The notes: generated by a model not told the origin, from the sequence alone. Shown: positions 33,627-42,627, counted from the stretch's first letter. The stretch is 64,000 nt of DNA from an uncultured Ruminococcus sp. (GCA_900541505.1 UQKK01000001.1:1-64000), one strand, 5' to 3'. Program-made: numbers and translations.

Positions 33627-34597
33627 GCAAAGAAAAAAGGAAAGGAAGAAAAACAGGATTGTTCATTTTTCTATGTATTGTGGTATTCATTGTGTCATTT
33701 GCAGGTTCTGTCATTTTCAAAATGACCTATATCTCTCCCGAAATGAAAAAATATTCCGTAGTCTGGAGCGATAAGGTGGGACAGGTTTACACAGACCTTG
33801 TCTACGGGGAGCAGGAAGCAAACAAATTTGATTTATATGTTCCTGCCGACAGTACAAAAGAGACTTATGGTTTAGTTGTTTATCTTCATGCAGGTGGGTT
33901 TACCACAGGCGACAAAGCAGACGACAAGGAAATGCTGCAGTGGCTTTGCTCTAAAGGCTATGTCGCGGCAGGGATTAATTATACCCTGCGTGATAGCGCT
34001 CATCCTGAAGCAAGTGTTTACTCACAGTCTGAAGAGATTAAGTCGAGTATTCCGTTTGTGGTGGAGGAAGCAAGAAAACTTGGCTACAACATTAACCGCA
34101 TGGCGATTTCGGGCGGCTCGGCAGGAGGCTGTCTCGCACTCCTGTATGCCTACCGTGACGCAGGCACCTCTCCGGTTCCCGTAAAAATGGTATTTGAAGC
34201 TGTCGGTCCCGCCAGCTTTTATGCCGAGGATTGGACTCCCTACGGATTAGATAAAGACCCCGAAGCTGCGGCAGGGCTGTTTGGGCTTATGGCAGGCAAA
34301 GAAATCACACCCGAAATGCTCGGCACAGCGGAGTATGAAGAGGTCATCAAAGATATTTCTGCTTATATGTGGGTAAATGAAAACACCGTACCTACCGTAT
34401 GTGCCTATGGCGTTTACGATAAGGTATGCCCGTTTGATTCTTCAAGGCATTTAACAAAAGCATTGGAGGAAAACGGTGTAATCTACGACTATATTGAATT
34501 TCCTCATTCGGGTCACGCCTTGCAAAATGATGATAAATGCTATGTCCAGTACATGAGCAAAGTTGAAGAATATCTCCATATCTACATGAGCGAATAA
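33623..34597 (+). CDS. Membrane-anchored alpha/beta hydrolase (esterase/BD-FAE type)
   Basis: The 324-residue product has a basic N-terminus and a hydrophobic anchor (about residues 12-33), then an alpha/beta hydrolase fold: oxyanion LVVYLHAGGFTTGDK, nucleophile Ser in ISGGSAGGCLAL, Asp region YGVYDKVCPFDSS and His in EFPHSGHAL. This layout is that of lipases/carboxylesterases of the hormone-sensitive and feruloyl-esterase-like groups, here exposed outside the cell. The substrate is not known. It is under the TetR-type operators. Confidence 0.85.
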   Translation: MSKEKRKGRKTGLFIFLCIVVFIVSFAGSVIFKMTYISPEMKKYSVVWSDKVGQVYTDLVYGEQEANKFDLYVPADSTKETYGLVVYLHAGGFTTGDKADDKEMLQWLCSKGYVAAGINYTLRDSAHPEASVYSQSEEIKSSIPFVVEEARKLGYNINRMAISGGSAGGCLALLYAYRDAGTSPVPVKMVFEAVGPASFYAEDWTPYGLDKDPEAAAGLFGLMAGKEITPEMLGTAEYEEVIKDISAYMWVNENTVPTVCAYGVYDKVCPFDSSRHLTKALEENGVIYDYIEFPHSGHALQNDDKCYVQYMSKVEEYLHIYMSE

Positions 34598-34703
34598 AAT
34601 ATAAAGGGATACACTCCGATGAAACAGGAATACCTACCGTAAAACTGCATATACTTTTTCTAAAACCGTGCCCTCCGGCACATTTAAAGGATGTGGAAAG
34701 CAC

Positions 34704-35204
34704 ATGAAATGTTCAAAGAAGTATGTTTGGATTGGTTTTTTCTTCTGTCTTGTGCTGGGCTCTCTGTCCCACTTTTTCTATCAATGGTCGAGCAATACCC
34801 CTGCAGTGGGGCTGTTCAGTCCGGTAAACGAGTCTGCCTGGGAGCACATGAAACTGGTCTTTTTCCCGGTGCTGCTGTATACCATCTCAGCCCGGCTTTT
34901 CCTGAAAAACGCGCCCGACACACTTTTGTCCGCCTCTCTTCTGGGACTCCTTGCAGGGACGCTGTTTATCCCTGTCTTTTTCTATGCGTACAGCGGAATC
35001 CTGGGCTTTGACGTATTCTGGCTGGATATTCTGGACTTTATACTGGCGCTGCTTTTGACATCTTACATCACATGCCGCTGTTCTTCCCATGAAAAAATCA
35101 GGAAGTTGCTCCCTCTCCTTCTCTTCCTGACTTTGCTTTTTGCGGCAGCTTTCTTCTATTTTACATTCCATCCCCCGCAGCTTGGAATTTTTGCAGAACC
35201 TTAA
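34704..35204 (+). CDS. DUF6512-like integral membrane protein
   Basis: The 166-residue product has about five hydrophobic segments and the motif FSPVNESAWEHMKLVFFPVLLY, typical of DUF6512 (a family of small Clostridia membrane proteins of unknown role). An internal ATG at 34704 with a GGATGTGGAAAG site is used; the frame is open from 34668. It lies 106 bp after the hydrolase and could be in the same unit. A terminator hairpin follows at 35268. Confidence 0.75.
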   Translation: MKCSKKYVWIGFFFCLVLGSLSHFFYQWSSNTPAVGLFSPVNESAWEHMKLVFFPVLLYTISARLFLKNAPDTLLSASLLGLLAGTLFIPVFFYAYSGILGFDVFWLDILDFILALLLTSYITCRCSSHEKIRKLLPLLLFLTLLFAAAFFYFTFHPPQLGIFAEP

Positions 35205-35267
35205 ACTGCCATAAAACTTTCGGTTTAGCAGAACCTCTCAAAAGACTTTGCGTGAATCCCAATATGC

Positions 35268-35302
35268 GAAGGGACCCGGCTTCTCTGCCAGGTCCCTTCT
35301 TT
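35268..35302 (+). terminator. Terminator after the DUF6512-like gene
   Basis: GAAGGGACC and GGTCCCTTC form a 9-bp perfect stem around a 14-nt loop, followed by TTT. It probably ends the plus-strand unit. The remaining gap to 35442 contains a second small hairpin (AAGGC-GAGA-GCCTT on the minus strand) and a 16-bp palindrome at 35431-35446. Confidence 0.65.
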
Positions 35303-35430
35303 GGGTTAGGTTCTTATTTTTCTAACTTTTTTGGAGGAAAAATTGAAAAATAATTTTTTATATTCCAAAAGGCTCTCGCCTTATTGGCTGATAAAATCTT
35401 TGATGATTCGGGGAATCCCCTTCTCATCTC

Positions 35431-35446
35431 ATAAGGATATCCTTAT
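35431..35446. repeat. 16-bp perfect palindrome at the isomerase stop codon
   Basis: ATAAGGATATCCTTAT overlaps the TAA stop codon of the isomerase gene. Its meaning is not clear; it may be chance or a small hairpin. Confidence 0.45.
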
Positions 35447-36861
35447 CTTGTCACAATGTCAACCGGAACATTGAAAATCTTTGCCACTTTCAGGATAGTG
35501 TCAATATGTCTTCCTGTCGCAGCCGCAAAGTGATGCGTCGGTCCGCACTCGCTCCAGCGGTTTACAAACTCTCTCGCACCGCAGGTAAAGCGTGTTCTCA
35601 TGTTTGTATCACCGAAGGAAAGAATCTTTCCTTCCTCATTGACACCCTCTGCCACGATGAACTTGAAGTGTCCGTCGCCGTCCTGTGTGATTGCCAGATA
35701 GGTAACCGGTCCTGTGTATGGGTAGAACTGTGTCAGGTAACCGCCGCCTGTCTTTCCGTGGAAGACTTTTACAATCTTCATGGTAGGTTTCTTATCGGAA
35801 ATATCTGCATCACCTGAACCGCTGTGTCCGATGATAGCGATATCATCGTTAAAGTCGATGGAGTACATCTCTGCCAGCTGTCCGGTGCCGGAAATCGTCT
35901 TTAAGATACTCATCGCCATGGCAACTTTCATATCACCTTCTACCGCACACGCTGTTCCCTGCTTGATAAGCATAGAGAACGCGGGAATGAGCATACTGTC
36001 GAGAACTCCTGCTTTTCCCTGTGCGAATCCGTCGTAGTGAGAGGCGATTAAGCCCAGTTTTTCGTCTTTGACCCACTGCTCGAAAGCAACCACATATTTC
36101 GCCATCTCCCAGACTTCCTCTATGCTTCCGCCGCCTTCGATGTCGAAGGTATCCAGGATATCCTGTGCTTTCGCGCGGATGGCATCTTCATCTGTAATAT
36201 CGTCGGCGATTGCCCACATCTTCTCCCAGTCAAACTGTTTCGTATAGAGGTCCATTCTTCTGTAGAGATTGGACTCATCAATATAAAGGTCCATCATACC
36301 CGGGTAAGGTCTTCCAATCTGCGCGATGTTGGTCTCACGGAATCTTCTTCTCACCTGCGCAGCGCGGCACCAGCTGTCAATCTCCTCCTGTACTGCCGGG
36401 TCCCCGCCCTCAACAACACCTGTGATGACCGCGTGTCTCTTGCCGTATCTCTCGAGGTCAGCTACCATCTCGCCAACAGCACCGCATGCATACCCTTCTC
36501 CAAGCCAGGAAGCAATGTCTGTGTGGTCGTAGTCCAGAGCTTTTAATTTCTGTACGTTTACCAGTACCACCGGCACATCCAAATCCTTCACTGCCGGAAG
36601 CATGTTATAGGATGTCGCGTATGTGAGAAGCTGCATGAATACCAAGTCTACATCTGCCGCACGGAATAAATCTCCCGCTGCCTGGGACTGCTCTTTTGTG
36701 GTTACCATTCCGCCGTCAATAATTTCTACTGTCTCCGGCAGAGTTTTCTTGAATGCCGCATACTGTGACTCAAACTCCGGTACCAGTGACGGGAACTGCG
36801 GCAGATAAGCTCCCAGCGCGATGGAAAATACACCTACTTTTGCTTTTGTTTCAACTAACAT
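35443..36861 (-). CDS. L-fucose/L-arabinose isomerase family protein
   Basis: The 472-residue product belongs to the large AraA/FucI superfamily of ketol isomerases. It shows an N-terminal Rossmann-like domain (KVGVFSIALGAYLPQFPSLVPEF; DLVFMQLLTYATSYNMLPAV) and a C-terminal active-site region with conserved acidic and His residues (IASHYDGFAQGK, HHFAAATGRHID). It is not a classic RhaA. It is directly upstream in sequence of, and on the same strand as, the rhamnulokinase gene, transcribed after it (19 bp), so it likely makes the ketose that the kinase phosphorylates. The exact sugar is uncertain: rhamnose, fucose or arabinose-like. Confidence 0.82.
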   Translation of the reverse strand: MLVETKAKVGVFSIALGAYLPQFPSLVPEFESQYAAFKKTLPETVEIIDGGMVTTKEQSQAAGDLFRAADVDLVFMQLLTYATSYNMLPAVKDLDVPVVLVNVQKLKALDYDHTDIASWLGEGYACGAVGEMVADLERYGKRHAVITGVVEGGDPAVQEEIDSWCRAAQVRRRFRETNIAQIGRPYPGMMDLYIDESNLYRRMDLYTKQFDWEKMWAIADDITDEDAIRAKAQDILDTFDIEGGGSIEEVWEMAKYVVAFEQWVKDEKLGLIASHYDGFAQGKAGVLDSMLIPAFSMLIKQGTACAVEGDMKVAMAMSILKTISGTGQLAEMYSIDFNDDIAIIGHSGSGDADISDKKPTMKIVKVFHGKTGGGYLTQFYPYTGPVTYLAITQDGDGHFKFIVAEGVNEEGKILSFGDTNMRTRFTCGAREFVNRWSECGPTHHFAAATGRHIDTILKVAKIFNVPVDIVTR

Positions 36862-36880
36862 TTCAAATCCTCCTCTTTCT

Positions 36881-38275
36881 CTAATACATTTTTACATCAA
36901 AGGACTCTCTGACACAGGTCCTTGCTTCCGGTAAATCTTTGAATACGCCGTCATGGAGCATCTGTACGATGACATTTCCGATGGCGGTCGCTTCGGACGG
37001 TCCCGCGGAAACCTTTTTGCCCGTATATTTCGCGGTCAGTTCATTTAAGTATCCTGCGTTGGAGCCGCCACCCACCACATAGATGGTGTCGTATGTATTG
37101 CCGGTGATTGCCTCAATCTCTTTGATGGTATCGCCGTAGCATTTCGCCAGACTGTTGTAGATGACCGCGGAAATTTCCGCAACCGTCTTCGGAACCTGCT
37201 GGTTCGTCTCTTCACAGAACTGCTGTACCGCTCCAATCATACTCTCCGGCGCCAGGAAGCAGTCGTCATTGCAGTCCACAATTGAGGAAATCGTCTCCTT
37301 AGATGCTCTCTCGCAGATTTCCGCAAAAGACAAGTCCTCCGTAAATTCCTTCTTGACTGACTGAATCATCCACAGTCCCATGATATTTTTCAGATAACGG
37401 AAACGGTGGTCGTATCCGCCTTCGTTTGTAAAATTCGCTTTCATGCTCTCCAGGGAGCAGTCCGCCTCTTTTCTCTCGATTCCCATCAGAGACCATGTAC
37501 CGGAACTGATGTAGATAGCATTGTCATCGTTGGTCGGAACCGCCAGTACCGCGGAACCTGTATCATGTGTCGCGGGAAGCACCACCGTACAGTCGAAGCC
37601 CACTTCTTTTTGTATCTCCTCTGTAAAATTGCCCACAACCGTTCCCGGCATAGATACCGGCTGGAACATCTTCGTGTTGTATCCGAGCATCTCCATCAGC
37701 TCATAATCCCAGTCATTTGTCTTCGGGCTGATGAGCTGTCCCGTAGTAGCGTTGGTGTATTCGTTCTTCTTCACGCCGGTCAGCAGGAAGTGGAAATAAT
37801 CAGGAATCATCAACAACGCAGCGGCTTTCTCCAGGTATTCCGGATGCGTCTCTTTCACTGCCATCAACTGATAGACGGTATTGAAAATCTGCTTCTGGAT
37901 TCCTGTCCTTTTATACAAATCTTCATGGGAAATTATCTCATATACTTTCTCGTCCATGCCATTCGTGCGGCTGTCACGGTATCCCACTGTATTGCCAAGA
38001 ATATTGTCATTCTCATCCAGAAGGACATAATCCACACCCCATGTATCAATGGACATGGATACCGGAACTTTGCCGACCTCTTTACATTTCTTCAGTCCGT
38101 TCTTAATCTCTGTAAACAGGCGGTCCACATCCCAGCACAGAGTACCGTCCTTATTATCCATCCCGTTCGGAAAGCGGTACACTTCTTCGAGCTGCATCTT
38201 CCCGTCCACTACAGTTGCCAGCATGTGACGTCCGCTGGATGCCCCAATATCAATGGCTAAATAGTATTTATCCAT
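36881..38275 (-). CDS. rhaB: Rhamnulokinase-like carbohydrate kinase
   Basis: This FGGY-family sugar kinase phosphorylates L-rhamnulose or a similar deoxyketose. The 464-residue product starts MDKYYLAIDIGASSGRHMLA and has DTWGVDYVLLDENDNILGNTVGYRDSRT, ATHDTGSAVLAVP, SSGTWSLMGIE and VVGGGSNAGYLNEL. The ATG at 38275 has GGAGG 8 nt upstream. It is followed 19 bp later by the isomerase. No rhaD-type aldolase or transporter is adjacent. Upstream is a good -10 (TATAAT) but no -35, with an inverted repeat behind it, implying activator control. Confidence 0.88.
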   Translation of the reverse strand: MDKYYLAIDIGASSGRHMLATVVDGKMQLEEVYRFPNGMDNKDGTLCWDVDRLFTEIKNGLKKCKEVGKVPVSMSIDTWGVDYVLLDENDNILGNTVGYRDSRTNGMDEKVYEIISHEDLYKRTGIQKQIFNTVYQLMAVKETHPEYLEKAAALLMIPDYFHFLLTGVKKNEYTNATTGQLISPKTNDWDYELMEMLGYNTKMFQPVSMPGTVVGNFTEEIQKEVGFDCTVVLPATHDTGSAVLAVPTNDDNAIYISSGTWSLMGIERKEADCSLESMKANFTNEGGYDHRFRYLKNIMGLWMIQSVKKEFTEDLSFAEICERASKETISSIVDCNDDCFLAPESMIGAVQQFCEETNQQVPKTVAEISAVIYNSLAKCYGDTIKEIEAITGNTYDTIYVVGGGSNAGYLNELTAKYTGKKVSAGPSEATAIGNVIVQMLHDGVFKDLPEARTCVRESFDVKMY

Positions 38276-38313
38276 TTTTCGTGCCTCCTTCATGATTTTT
38301 TCAGCTTACCCTC

Positions 38314-38371
38314 ATTATAAAAGAAAAAAAAGGACAAAAAAAGGACGTTATTCAACAATAATACCGTCCTT
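38314..38371 (-). promoter_or_regulatory. rhaB promoter region with composite inverted repeat
   Basis: A perfect TATAAT (38314-38319, minus strand) lacks a recognisable -35. Behind it AAGGACG (38341-38347) and CGTCCTT (38365-38371) face each other across 17 nt, enclosing TTATT-CAAC-AATAA. Centred about 40 bp upstream of the -10, it suits an activator. The gap 38276-38680 holds this region and the divergent lipoprotein promoter; no other gene is seen. Confidence 0.5.
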
Positions 38372-38580
38372 ATTTGCACATTCTCCTCCTTTCTCCTTCA
38401 CTTTATCTCACCTTTGTACCCATCCGAAAAAAGACGCCTCTGTCTGTCGCAAATTCATTTCGTTTTGTTCCCCTTACGCATCTGCCAAAAGCCGCACGGT
38501 TTGTATTCGGTCTTTTCAGTAAAAACAAACGGAAAAACCGTAATTTTCACTGTGCCTGACCGCCCATACAGCTAAAACGC

Positions 38581-38609
38581 TTGTATTCTCCATAATTTAT
38601 GTATATAAT
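38581..38609 (+). promoter_or_regulatory. Promoter of the SH3-repeat lipoprotein gene
   Basis: TTGTAT (38581-38586), a 17-nt spacer and TATAAT (38604-38609), about 70 bp before the ATG. Confidence 0.7.
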
Positions 38610-38680
38610 AGGCAACCGGACAAGCGCCGGACTCCGAAGGAGTCTCGAATAAAAAAAGGAAAAGAGGAAAAGAGGAACAT

Positions 38681-40069
38681 ATGAAGAAAAGAATGAAAAC
38701 ACTGGTCGTTCTCCTTGCAGCTTCCTGTCTGTGCCTGACAGCAGCAGGCTGTTCTAAAACGGATGAGGGAACTGCCGGTCAGACAAAAACAAATCAAATT
38801 TCTACAGAAGAATCCGCAGAAGTCAGCAGCCTGGAAGGTGTACTTATCAGTTTTATCGGAAAAGAGCTCACCATCGAAGCCAATGGCAGCAAATATTCTT
38901 TTGACTTATCTGATGCTAACATCCAAGCGGCAAACATGGTATCCGGCGATGATATCATCGTGTGCTATAAAGGCTCTCTCAAAAAGGACGGCGCTCAGAA
39001 TGTAAAAGTAGTTTCCATTGAAGATAAGGGGCAGGCACCCACCCAGCAGCAGGAAAAGACCGCTGTAGGAACTCTGGTACAATATAGTGAAAACTCCATC
39101 ACTATCCGGCAGAATGACGCCACACAGCTTATATTCAATTCCAACAACTGTGAACATGTATTTAAAAATGGTCTGCGGGAAGGCAACTGGATTATTGTCA
39201 CCTACCTGGGCGATATCGTAGGAACAGATACGCACAACATCAAAGTTCTGCGCATCACAGACAATGATTCCAATCCTGTCCAGGAAGAACAAAAAAGTAT
39301 GGAAATCAAAGCTGTGGACGAGACGGTATATGCTACCGCAGGTGTATATATCCGCAGTTCCTGTTCCACTGATGCCGCTCCCATCGGCAGCCTCGCCAAA
39401 GGCTCTTCCATCCATCGCTCTGGCATCTGTGCCAACGGCTGGTCCAGGGTCACTTATAATGATGAAGATGCCTATATATACGGCGACTATCTGACCACCA
39501 CCGCTCCCGCAGAGGAAGCTCCGGCGGCAACTACCGGCGGCGAACCTCCCAAAACAGAACAGCAGGGCAATGAACCGGCTCCGGTACAGACACCCCAGGA
39601 GCAGCCCCAGGAGCAGCATAACATAGTAACCGGCAAGGTGGTAGAGGTTTCCATGAATACACTCACCTTTCAGACAGATGAGCAGGCAGTTTATACGATA
39701 AACATCGCCGATGCCGCTCATGAATACAAAAACGGCATTCAGACCGGAAACAGTGTGACTATCACCTACACCGGTGATTTGAGCGATTTAAACAACATCA
39801 TTGTTATCAGCGTGAAAGATGACGACCCGAATACATCGGCAGAAAATGCCGTATATACCGGCACTATTGTGGATGGAACTATGAACACCTTTACAATTCA
39901 GACCAAAGATAAAATTCTCATGACGTTCTCCAAGGAGTCCTCTGTAGATAACACGAACGGACTGCTCATCGGGACAGAGGTATCGGTGACTGTAGACACC
40001 GCGACTGCGGATGATACTTCCACCATCATGGAGGCAAAGCAGATTGACCTTACTCCTGCCGCTTCTTGA
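38681..40069 (+). CDS. Lipoprotein with one SH3 domain and four homologous beta repeats
   Basis: The 462-residue product has a signal peptide ending LTAAGC (lipid Cys24). The body holds four copies of an approximately 60-residue unit, at about residues 52-112, 128-193, 314-378 and 389-452, each with the pattern GxxVxxSxNTxTIQTxD...F....G..GNxVTVTYTGDL. Between copies two and three are a bacterial SH3 domain (about 207-271: VYIRSSCSTDAAPIGSLAKG, NGWSRVTYNDEDAYIYGDYL) and a Pro/Gln/Glu-rich linker. SH3b domains bind cell wall peptides; the repeats look OB- or SH3-like. It is probably a wall-associated surface lipoprotein. It stands alone. Confidence 0.82.
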   Translation: MKKRMKTLVVLLAASCLCLTAAGCSKTDEGTAGQTKTNQISTEESAEVSSLEGVLISFIGKELTIEANGSKYSFDLSDANIQAANMVSGDDIIVCYKGSLKKDGAQNVKVVSIEDKGQAPTQQQEKTAVGTLVQYSENSITIRQNDATQLIFNSNNCEHVFKNGLREGNWIIVTYLGDIVGTDTHNIKVLRITDNDSNPVQEEQKSMEIKAVDETVYATAGVYIRSSCSTDAAPIGSLAKGSSIHRSGICANGWSRVTYNDEDAYIYGDYLTTTAPAEEAPAATTGGEPPKTEQQGNEPAPVQTPQEQPQEQHNIVTGKVVEVSMNTLTFQTDEQAVYTINIADAAHEYKNGIQTGNSVTITYTGDLSDLNNIIVISVKDDDPNTSAENAVYTGTIVDGTMNTFTIQTKDKILMTFSKESSVDNTNGLLIGTEVSVTVDTATADDTSTIMEAKQIDLTPAAS

Positions 40070-40133
40070 GAAAAACTATCATCCTTATAAATACGGTATT
40101 TCAAGTGATAATTTGGTTTCTCAGAATGGAGTT

Positions 40134-41096
40134 TTACAGAGCAGATTCCCTGTACTCTTTCGGGCTCACCCCGTAACGCTCTTTGAATTTCCTGTAAAAA
40201 TAGCTGCTGTTGTCATACCCTACCAGCTCTATGATATCTGTCACGGGCAGAGAACTTTTCGTCAGCAAATACGCGGCCTGCTGCATGCGCTTAGCCTGCA
40301 GCAGGTCCTTGTATGTCTTCCCGGTGCGCTTTTTAATCTCCCGACTTAACCAGTACACCTCATATCCCAGCATCCCCGCGAGCTCCGACAGGCTGCCGTT
40401 CTTATAGTGTTCGTCCACATAGTTTAAAACAGCTCCGGTCAGTTCCCGGTCAAACTGCCTGCTGCCCATTTCCATCTTATCCATATGGTTCAAAAGCTGC
40501 AGAAGCAAAAGTCCCATGGTAATCTGATTGCAGCTCCGCTTATTGGAGGAGTCATAAAAAATCGTCCACACCATATTTTCGATAAGATTCTGTACCGGCA
40601 GGATTCCTGCCACATGGAAATACAGATATGCGGTGTCCTCATCCCTTCCGCACAGCGCGCCAATCAAAAAGTCTTTGAGCAGGTTCTCCTCCCCGTCCAT
40701 CATAGAAAAAGCGGTATTAAAAAACTCCGGCAGGACAATGAAATTTACCGCGATATCCTCCTCCCCCGCCGGGAGGATTTCCTGCACCGCATTGGGATTG
40801 AGGAAGAGAAGGTCCCCCTCCTCCAAAACCACCTGGTTTCCGTTCAGAATATGTGTCGTCGTACCCTTGCACATATAGATAACTTCCACGTAATTGTGGC
40901 GGTGTTTCGGAAAGTGCACAAACCTCGTATGAGGGCGCACCTGGATGAGCTTCCCCTTTTGCAGAAGCTTCTCACAGTCGATGACCATATCATTTTTCTC
41001 GGTGTAGATATGAGGGTCTATTCCCTTTCTCTCATCCAGTATCTTCTTTTCCTCCTCCGTAATCACGGAGAGTTCTCTCAATAATTCGGCATCCAT
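40134..41096 (-). CDS. AraC family regulator with cupin sensor domain
   Basis: The 320-residue protein has an N-terminal cupin-like sensor (about residues 60-130: HFPKHRHNYVEVIYMCKGTTTHILNGNQVVLEEGDLLFLNPNAVQEI) and a C-terminal double helix-turn-helix AraC domain (LSELAGMLGYEVYWLSREIKKRTGKTYKDLLQAKRM ... VTDIIELVGYDNSSYFYRKFKERYGVSPKEYRE). The ATG lies 4 nt after the ParA stop, and a TTG start at 41132 is possible. It is the third gene of an overlapping HD-ParA-AraC unit. Its target may be the inverted half-sites in the 42565-42627 region or the rhaB region. Confidence 0.88.
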   Translation of the reverse strand: MDAELLRELSVITEEEKKILDERKGIDPHIYTEKNDMVIDCEKLLQKGKLIQVRPHTRFVHFPKHRHNYVEVIYMCKGTTTHILNGNQVVLEEGDLLFLNPNAVQEILPAGEEDIAVNFIVLPEFFNTAFSMMDGEENLLKDFLIGALCGRDEDTAYLYFHVAGILPVQNLIENMVWTIFYDSSNKRSCNQITMGLLLLQLLNHMDKMEMGSRQFDRELTGAVLNYVDEHYKNGSLSELAGMLGYEVYWLSREIKKRTGKTYKDLLQAKRMQQAAYLLTKSSLPVTDIIELVGYDNSSYFYRKFKERYGVSPKEYRESAL

Positions 41097-41100
41097 CCGC

Positions 41101-41889
41101 TCACCTGTCCTGCCCCGCAATCTCCTTCGCAAGTTCCATATATTCCCCGGCGCTGCGGCTGCTCTTTCGATAGGCTATCACAGGGACATTGTTGTCCTGC
41201 GACCACTCAATCCCGCTGTCCACCCGGATATAGGTATCGAATACTTTCACATCATCCAGCTCTTTTAACGTATCCAGTGTCTGTTTGAAATAATTTTTTC
41301 TCGTGTCCACCTTGGTGATGACAATTCCGCCCAATCGAAGCTCCGGCGCAATCTGCCGCACTTCCTCCAGAAATTCAAACATATTTCCAAGACCAAACAA
41401 TCCCCACGGCGTCGCCTCCACCGGAAGGATGACCTCATCCGAGGCGCAGAGAATGTTCATGACCCAGCCGCCCAGTGTGGGAGGGGCATCAATAAGAATA
41501 TAATCGTATGTTCCTGACTCCACGATATGTTTGAGCCCTTTCTTCAAAATAAATTCCCTCTGCCATTTCGTGAACAACTCGTACTCAATGGAACTCATCA
41601 GTGTGGAGGACGGAATCAAGTCCAGATTTTCGTAAGGGGAAGATACGATATAATCCGTAAGGTCATCCTGCCTCTTGATTGCCTCATAGAGGTTTTTCTC
41701 GCTCTGCGCAAATTCCAGCACCTTTTCCTCATCAAAAAGGGACAGGGACAGATTCATCTGCATATCCCCATCAATCAGCAGTACTTTCTTTCCCAGCTCA
41801 GCCAGACCATATCCCACATTGGAACAGGTCGTCGATTTTCCGCTGCCTCCCTTATTATTGGCAAAGCAAATCACCCTTGTCTCACTCAT
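41101..41889 (-). CDS. ParA/MinD-type ATPase without a ParB
   Basis: The 262-residue protein has the deviant Walker A NNKGGSGKSTTCSN, VLLIDGDMQMNLSLSLF, and YILIDAPPTLGG as in ParA/Soj ATPases that dimerise on DNA and move cargo. No parB-like gene or parS array is present here, so it is not an obvious chromosome partition cassette. Its ATG overlaps the HD gene stop by 8 bp, and its stop is 4 bp before the AraC gene, so all three are translated as a unit. The cargo is unknown. Confidence 0.87.
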   Translation of the reverse strand: MSETRVICFANNKGGSGKSTTCSNVGYGLAELGKKVLLIDGDMQMNLSLSLFDEEKVLEFAQSEKNLYEAIKRQDDLTDYIVSSPYENLDLIPSSTLMSSIEYELFTKWQREFILKKGLKHIVESGTYDYILIDAPPTLGGWVMNILCASDEVILPVEATPWGLFGLGNMFEFLEEVRQIAPELRLGGIVITKVDTRKNYFKQTLDTLKELDDVKVFDTYIRVDSGIEWSQDNNVPVIAYRKSSRSAGEYMELAKEIAGQDR

Positions 41890-42469
41890 CCCGTGCTGCT
41901 CCTTTCCACTCTGTAAAAAACGCTTTCGGTTCCGGTCCGAAATTCTTCTCTATCAGCTTTACATATTCTTCGTATGCCATAACGCCTTCAAACCCTTCCC
42001 TCAGCGCCTCCTGCACCCCTTTGTAGTACCAGGCGATGGCAGACTTGCTCTGCATACGAAAACGTTTCCAGAGATTCTCCCCCACAACAGGATAATCCCG
42101 GTCAATATCGCGCATGTTCGACAGCTTGTCCGCCAGCCCAATCATCTGTACAGGGCGAGGCGCTGTCTTCAGCCTGAGAATCGTTGCGCCTTTTCGTTCT
42201 TCCCAGCTCTTCGATTTATCCTCACTTTCCAAAGCCACCATGGAAGCCACCCGCTCACCAAATCTTTCCTTCAGCAGTTCCTCCGTGATTCCCTTGCAGT
42301 CCTCAATCGTGTCATGGAGAACCGCGGCACAGATGATTTCCTCATCCTGTGTCATGGTCGCGACAATGTCCGCCACCTCCACCGGGTGGACAATATAAGG
42401 TCTCTTTGTTCCCTTCCTGAACTGTCCCGCGTGTGCCTTCGTTGCAAACTCAATGGCTTCGTCAATCAT
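41882..42469 (-). CDS. HD hydrolase resembling single-domain (p)ppGpp hydrolases
   Basis: The 195-residue product begins MIDEAIEFATKAHAGQFRKGTKRPYIVHPVEVADIV and continues AAVLHDTIEDCKGITEELLKERFG and ALADKLSNMRD-like (GLADKLSNMRDID), the HD, ED and Asn-Asp signature of RelA/SpoT hydrolase domains and of Mesh1-type small alarmone hydrolases. No synthetase or TGS domain follows. It is therefore a candidate SAH, while a small alarmone synthetase is encoded at 60474-61208. It heads an operon with overlapping ParA and AraC genes. The substrate is inferred. Confidence 0.8.
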   Translation of the reverse strand: MIDEAIEFATKAHAGQFRKGTKRPYIVHPVEVADIVATMTQDEEIICAAVLHDTIEDCKGITEELLKERFGERVASMVALESEDKSKSWEERKGATILRLKTAPRPVQMIGLADKLSNMRDIDRDYPVVGENLWKRFRMQSKSAIAWYYKGVQEALREGFEGVMAYEEYVKLIEKNFGPEPKAFFTEWKGAARDE

Positions 42470-42564
42470 TTTTTCGCATACCTCCTCATCTGCCCCATGT
42501 CAGACGGCCGCTCCACAACTGTGTATTAGCCTTGTACAAAGAGCGGAAGTCCTCTTAATTCATC

Positions 42565-42627
42565 CTGATAAAATCATAGCATAAGCCTTTCCGATACACA
42601 ATGAAAACAGTATACAAATTTTATCAG
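42565..42627. promoter_or_regulatory. Widely spaced inverted half-sites between divergent promoters
   Basis: CTGATAAAAT (42565-42574) and its exact inverse ATTTTATCAG (42618-42627) are 53 bp apart centre to centre, about five helical turns. One touches the -10 of the HD-ParA-AraC promoter; the other lies in the -35/-10 spacer of the SDR promoter. This layout suits a looping AraC-type regulator. Confidence 0.55.
42573..42601 (-). promoter_or_regulatory. Promoter of the HD-ParA-AraC unit
   Basis: TTGTGT (42596-42601) and TATGAT (42573-42578), 17 nt apart on the minus strand. Confidence 0.6.

Noticed and set aside
41101..41889. ParA as sign of an integrated plasmid or partition cassette
   Set aside because: There is no ParB, no parS-like array, no replication gene and no change in gene style around it.
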